The notes under the pieces: generated by a model
Seen by the model: only the letters and a program-made list of their open reading frames with translations
What the model was told of the DNA's origin: nothing
Databases searched by the model: none
Assembly (NCBI GenBank): GCA_054601695.1
Contig: BAAHQB010000123.1
Location: forward strand, 124,001-188,000
Length of the DNA stretch: 64,000 nucleotides
Source: Amorphochlora amoebiformis
Lineage: Eukaryota > Cercozoa > Chlorarachniophyceae
Direction: 5' to 3'
Program-made: the position numbers and the translations under genes
Shown here: positions 57,883-64,000 of the stretch, in pieces
Position numbering within the stretch: position 1 is the stretch's first letter
Layout: each line of letters starts with the position of its first letter

Positions 57883-58291
57883 CCTTTTTCGACCAGGATC
57901 CAGGTCAGACCACGCAGGTCCGCTTGAGTTATGACGGTTCGCGATGACTTTCTCAACCGGCGGCGAGAAAATAATACTTTTATATCATCTTTTCGGCGGA
58001 ACTGAAGTAAATTTAGGAAGATTCCAGAAGATTCCAAGTCACACGTGTCATCCATACGAAAGAAATCTGGCGGCCGATAAATTCTACTCGGCGAATTCTT
58101 GAACCTCCGAAGTTCATCCAGGTGCGCCGCATGGCTGCCATGCTGGCCCCCTTTCATGCCCCTCCCCTCCCCCAGAACTTTTCCTGTTGATGATTGTATC
58201 CGATTCATCGATTTCAAATCAGTTTTTTTTAATCTACTGGTGAATTAACTTGAACTAACCATAAGTTTTTTTGTTGTGGGCTTCAGGAATC
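57883..58291. promoter_or_regulatory. Divergent intergenic region, racemase / RPL10
   Basis: About 400 bp of unique, TA-free sequence lie between the racemase start and the RPL10 ATG. A minus-strand frame (58217-57876) is open but looks non-coding. The plus-strand side just before the ATG is T-rich (58224-58280). A shared promoter is inferred from position only. Confidence 0.4.
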
Positions 58292-61723
<3,432 letters not shown>

Positions 61724-61932
61724 GAATAGGGTTCTGCAGGGCTGAGATAGTCTGAGGGTCGAATGGGAGCATGAGTTGATGTGGTCGGCTTTTTAGGCTT
61801 GCATGGTTGGGAATTCCGTGCTTAAGTTGTTGGAGATATCCTAGATTTAGATATCGCGAGCTTGCAGCTTTGTTATCTCTAAAAGATTTTATCAGCGTTG
61901 CACTGACTAGACTGATTAAGTTGTATATAAGT

Positions 61933-61968
<36 letters not shown>

Positions 61969-62007
61969 GATATATGTGTATATATATTATATTGATAAAC
62001 TTTACTA

Positions 62008-62038
<31 letters not shown>

Positions 62039-62671
62039 AATATATACTAGATCATATATGACGTTAATTACTAGAATTATGTTAATAAAAGTGAAGATGC
62101 ATATATATATATATATATATATGTATATAATTTAATATATACTAGATGTCTAGGATATACATAAAATGATCACATGACGTTAATTATGTTAATAGAAGTG
62201 AAGATGCATATTTTACAGGAAGTCACGTGCCTACTAGATCTGTCATTCTAGACTATATCATGTGTCTAGTGTGTAGTAGATACTAGTATTACAAATATAC
62301 ACATATTGAATAATGAAAATGTCACGGTATGTACTACTACTACTAGTACTGGTACTAGTACTAGATAGACAATCATCTAGCTCATGTGTCTTGAGGTAGA
62401 TACTAGTATAGCATTACAGATATCTAGGGTATATCTAGTATATCTAGTATATACATATTCTAGATATTGAATAATCAAAATATATACTAGAGATAAGAAG
62501 ATATCTAGGATTTTGATATGTTTTCTAGACTGTTGTATATAAAAAAAAATATCATGATATACATCTAGTATCTAGATACACACAAACACATGTATATATA
62601 TATATATATATATATTTATAAAAATCCTATGATATCTATATGTATGTATAAAACATTTTAACTTCCACATG

Positions 62672-62751
<80 letters not shown>

Positions 62752-62775
62752 GTTATATACATGATAGTTTTTCAG

Positions 62776-62808
<33 letters not shown>

Positions 62809-62850
62809 TTACAAAAATCCTATGATATCTATATGTATGTATAAAACATT
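61724..62850. other. CTAG-rich tail-to-tail spacer
   Basis: Apart from short TA runs the spacer is unique. Between about 62040 and 62580 I count more than 20 CTAG tetranucleotides, many as TACTAGTA or TATCTAGTAT. A near-duplicate pair around GAAGTGAAGATGCATAT occurs at 62088 and 62197. Confidence 0.65.
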
Positions 62851-62862
62851 TTAACTTCCAAA
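62617..62862. repeat. 50-bp direct repeat including a gene's stop codon
   Basis: AAAAATCCTATGATATCTAT then ATGTATGTATAAAACATTTT and AACTTCCA occurs at about 62620-62668 and 62813-62861. The second copy contains the stop codon of the minus-strand gene (TTA AC TTCC on plus), so the first is an echo of that gene's end. Confidence 0.85.
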
Positions 62863-62949
62863 CTTAAGTTTCACGATTGAGCGATTAACGGTAGTGTATT
62901 GTACATGTGCACACATCAGCGGCCTTATCACCAGTATCATGAATATTGG

Positions 62950-63017
<68 letters not shown>

Positions 63018-63133
63018 CACGTGCTACTGCTACAAGTACACGATTCTTGTTGGGTTGTCTCATCACTCCAAAAGGCCCTTTTCTTCGCTAGCATTGATCT
63101 GAGGTGTTTGTTACATATATATATATATGCATA

Positions 63134-63170
<37 letters not shown>

Positions 63171-63260
63171 TAATGACTGAATTAAACATACTCACACACA
63201 TGCTCGTATTAACAGATATCCTGAAAGACACACGACACATAAATGTATATATACACACAA

Positions 63261-63292
<32 letters not shown>

Positions 63293-63422
63293 CTATATAT
63301 AGATAGATAGATGCATATATATACATATATGTATATATATATATATATGTATGTATATATATATATATATTTCTAAATTTATTTTCCGAACATACACATA
63401 ATATAGATGTATATATATATAT

Positions 63423-63508
<86 letters not shown>

Positions 63509-63574
63509 ATATGTGTGTATACATGTATATTTATTTAGTACATATGCAGTGCATTATGATAAAACGATCCCTTT
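62851..63574 (-). CDS. 3' end of an unidentified gene (partial, continues beyond the window)
   Basis: Three minus-strand exons join in phase: 63542-63574, 63042-63098 and 62851-62923 (stop TAA at 62853-62851). They give the C-terminal 54 or so residues: [10 protein letters not shown], then [20 protein letters not shown], then [20 protein letters not shown] and FGS-stop. All acceptors follow AG and the phases match 2 to 2 at each join. I do not recognise the protein. The basic tail and the [15 protein letters not shown] strand-like run look like part of a folded domain. The upstream exons lie outside the window. Confidence 0.55.
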
Positions 63575-63579
63575 CTAGG

Positions 63580-63637
63580 TTATATATATATATATATTAT
63601 ATACAATATATATCTATAAATCTTTTAATATATATAG

Positions 63638-63678
<41 letters not shown>

Positions 63679-63828
63679 TATATCTACTGTTATATTTTTA
63701 TATATATATATGTATATTTATATTATATTTTTATATATATATATGTATATTTATATTATATATATATGTATTGTTATATATGTATATATATGTGTATATG
63801 TATATGTATATATATACACATTTTTCAT

Positions 63829-63926
<98 letters not shown>

Positions 63927-63936
63927 GTATATATAT

Positions 63937-64000
<64 letters not shown>
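63580..64000. repeat. (TA)n block at the right edge
   Basis: Almost pure TA with a few GTATATTTATATTAT and CACATATA interruptions. It probably belongs to an intron of the partial gene at 62851-63574. Confidence 0.9.

Overview
This is nuclear DNA of an intron-rich eukaryote. Genes are split into many small exons with GT..AG introns, and most introns and spacers are filled with (TA)n and related AT microsatellites. TTAGGG/CCCTAA tracts occur inside the window, which implies a TTAGGG-type telomere, common in opisthokonts. The ribosomal protein is animal/fungal-like, so an unassigned protist, perhaps an early opisthokont, is my tentative guess. Lineage was not established. Almost every long reading frame rich in Tyr-Ile, Ser-Leu or Asn is a microsatellite artefact. 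The genes below were rebuilt by joining exons across splice sites in phase.

I find eight genes in strictly alternating orientation: (1) 1917-4251 +, LSM12-like LSm/AD-domain protein, 7 exons; (2) 11113-13132 -, small acidic-tailed protein of unknown function, 3 exons; (3) 13792-19194 +, DUF1295 / steroid 5-alpha-reductase C-terminal family membrane protein, 11 exons, 291 aa; (4) 19647-about 24981 -, class I SAM-dependent methyltransferase of the METTL13/EEF1AKMT4 type, 10 firm exons; (5) 25875-53847 +, ankyrin-repeat protein of about 751 aa in about 36 tiny exons over 28 kb; (6) 54482-57882 -, Asp/Glu/hydantoin racemase superfamily protein, 11 exons; (7) 58292-61723 +, ribosomal protein RPL10/uL16, 7 exons, 261 aa; (8) 62851-63574 -, the 3' end of an unidentified gene running off the right edge. 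There is also an unresolved coding-like stretch at 934-1474.

Head-to-head spacers (13133-13791, about 24982-25874, 57883-58291) are 0.4-0.9 kb and probably hold shared promoters. Tail-to-tail spacers (4252 onward, 19195-19646, 53848-54481, 61724-62850) share strong enrichment of the tetranucleotide CTAG. The 6.9 kb between genes 1 and 2 is almost wholly repeats: a long inverted repeat, a 100-bp tandem array, a TTAGGG block and a 15-bp minisatellite.

The most striking pattern is that introns repeatedly contain extra copies of the adjacent exon edge together with its splice site, separated by TA tracts. I call these exon-edge echoes. They occur at more than a dozen introns in at least four genes. 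I see no CRISPR array, rRNA, convincing tRNA or full-length transposon.
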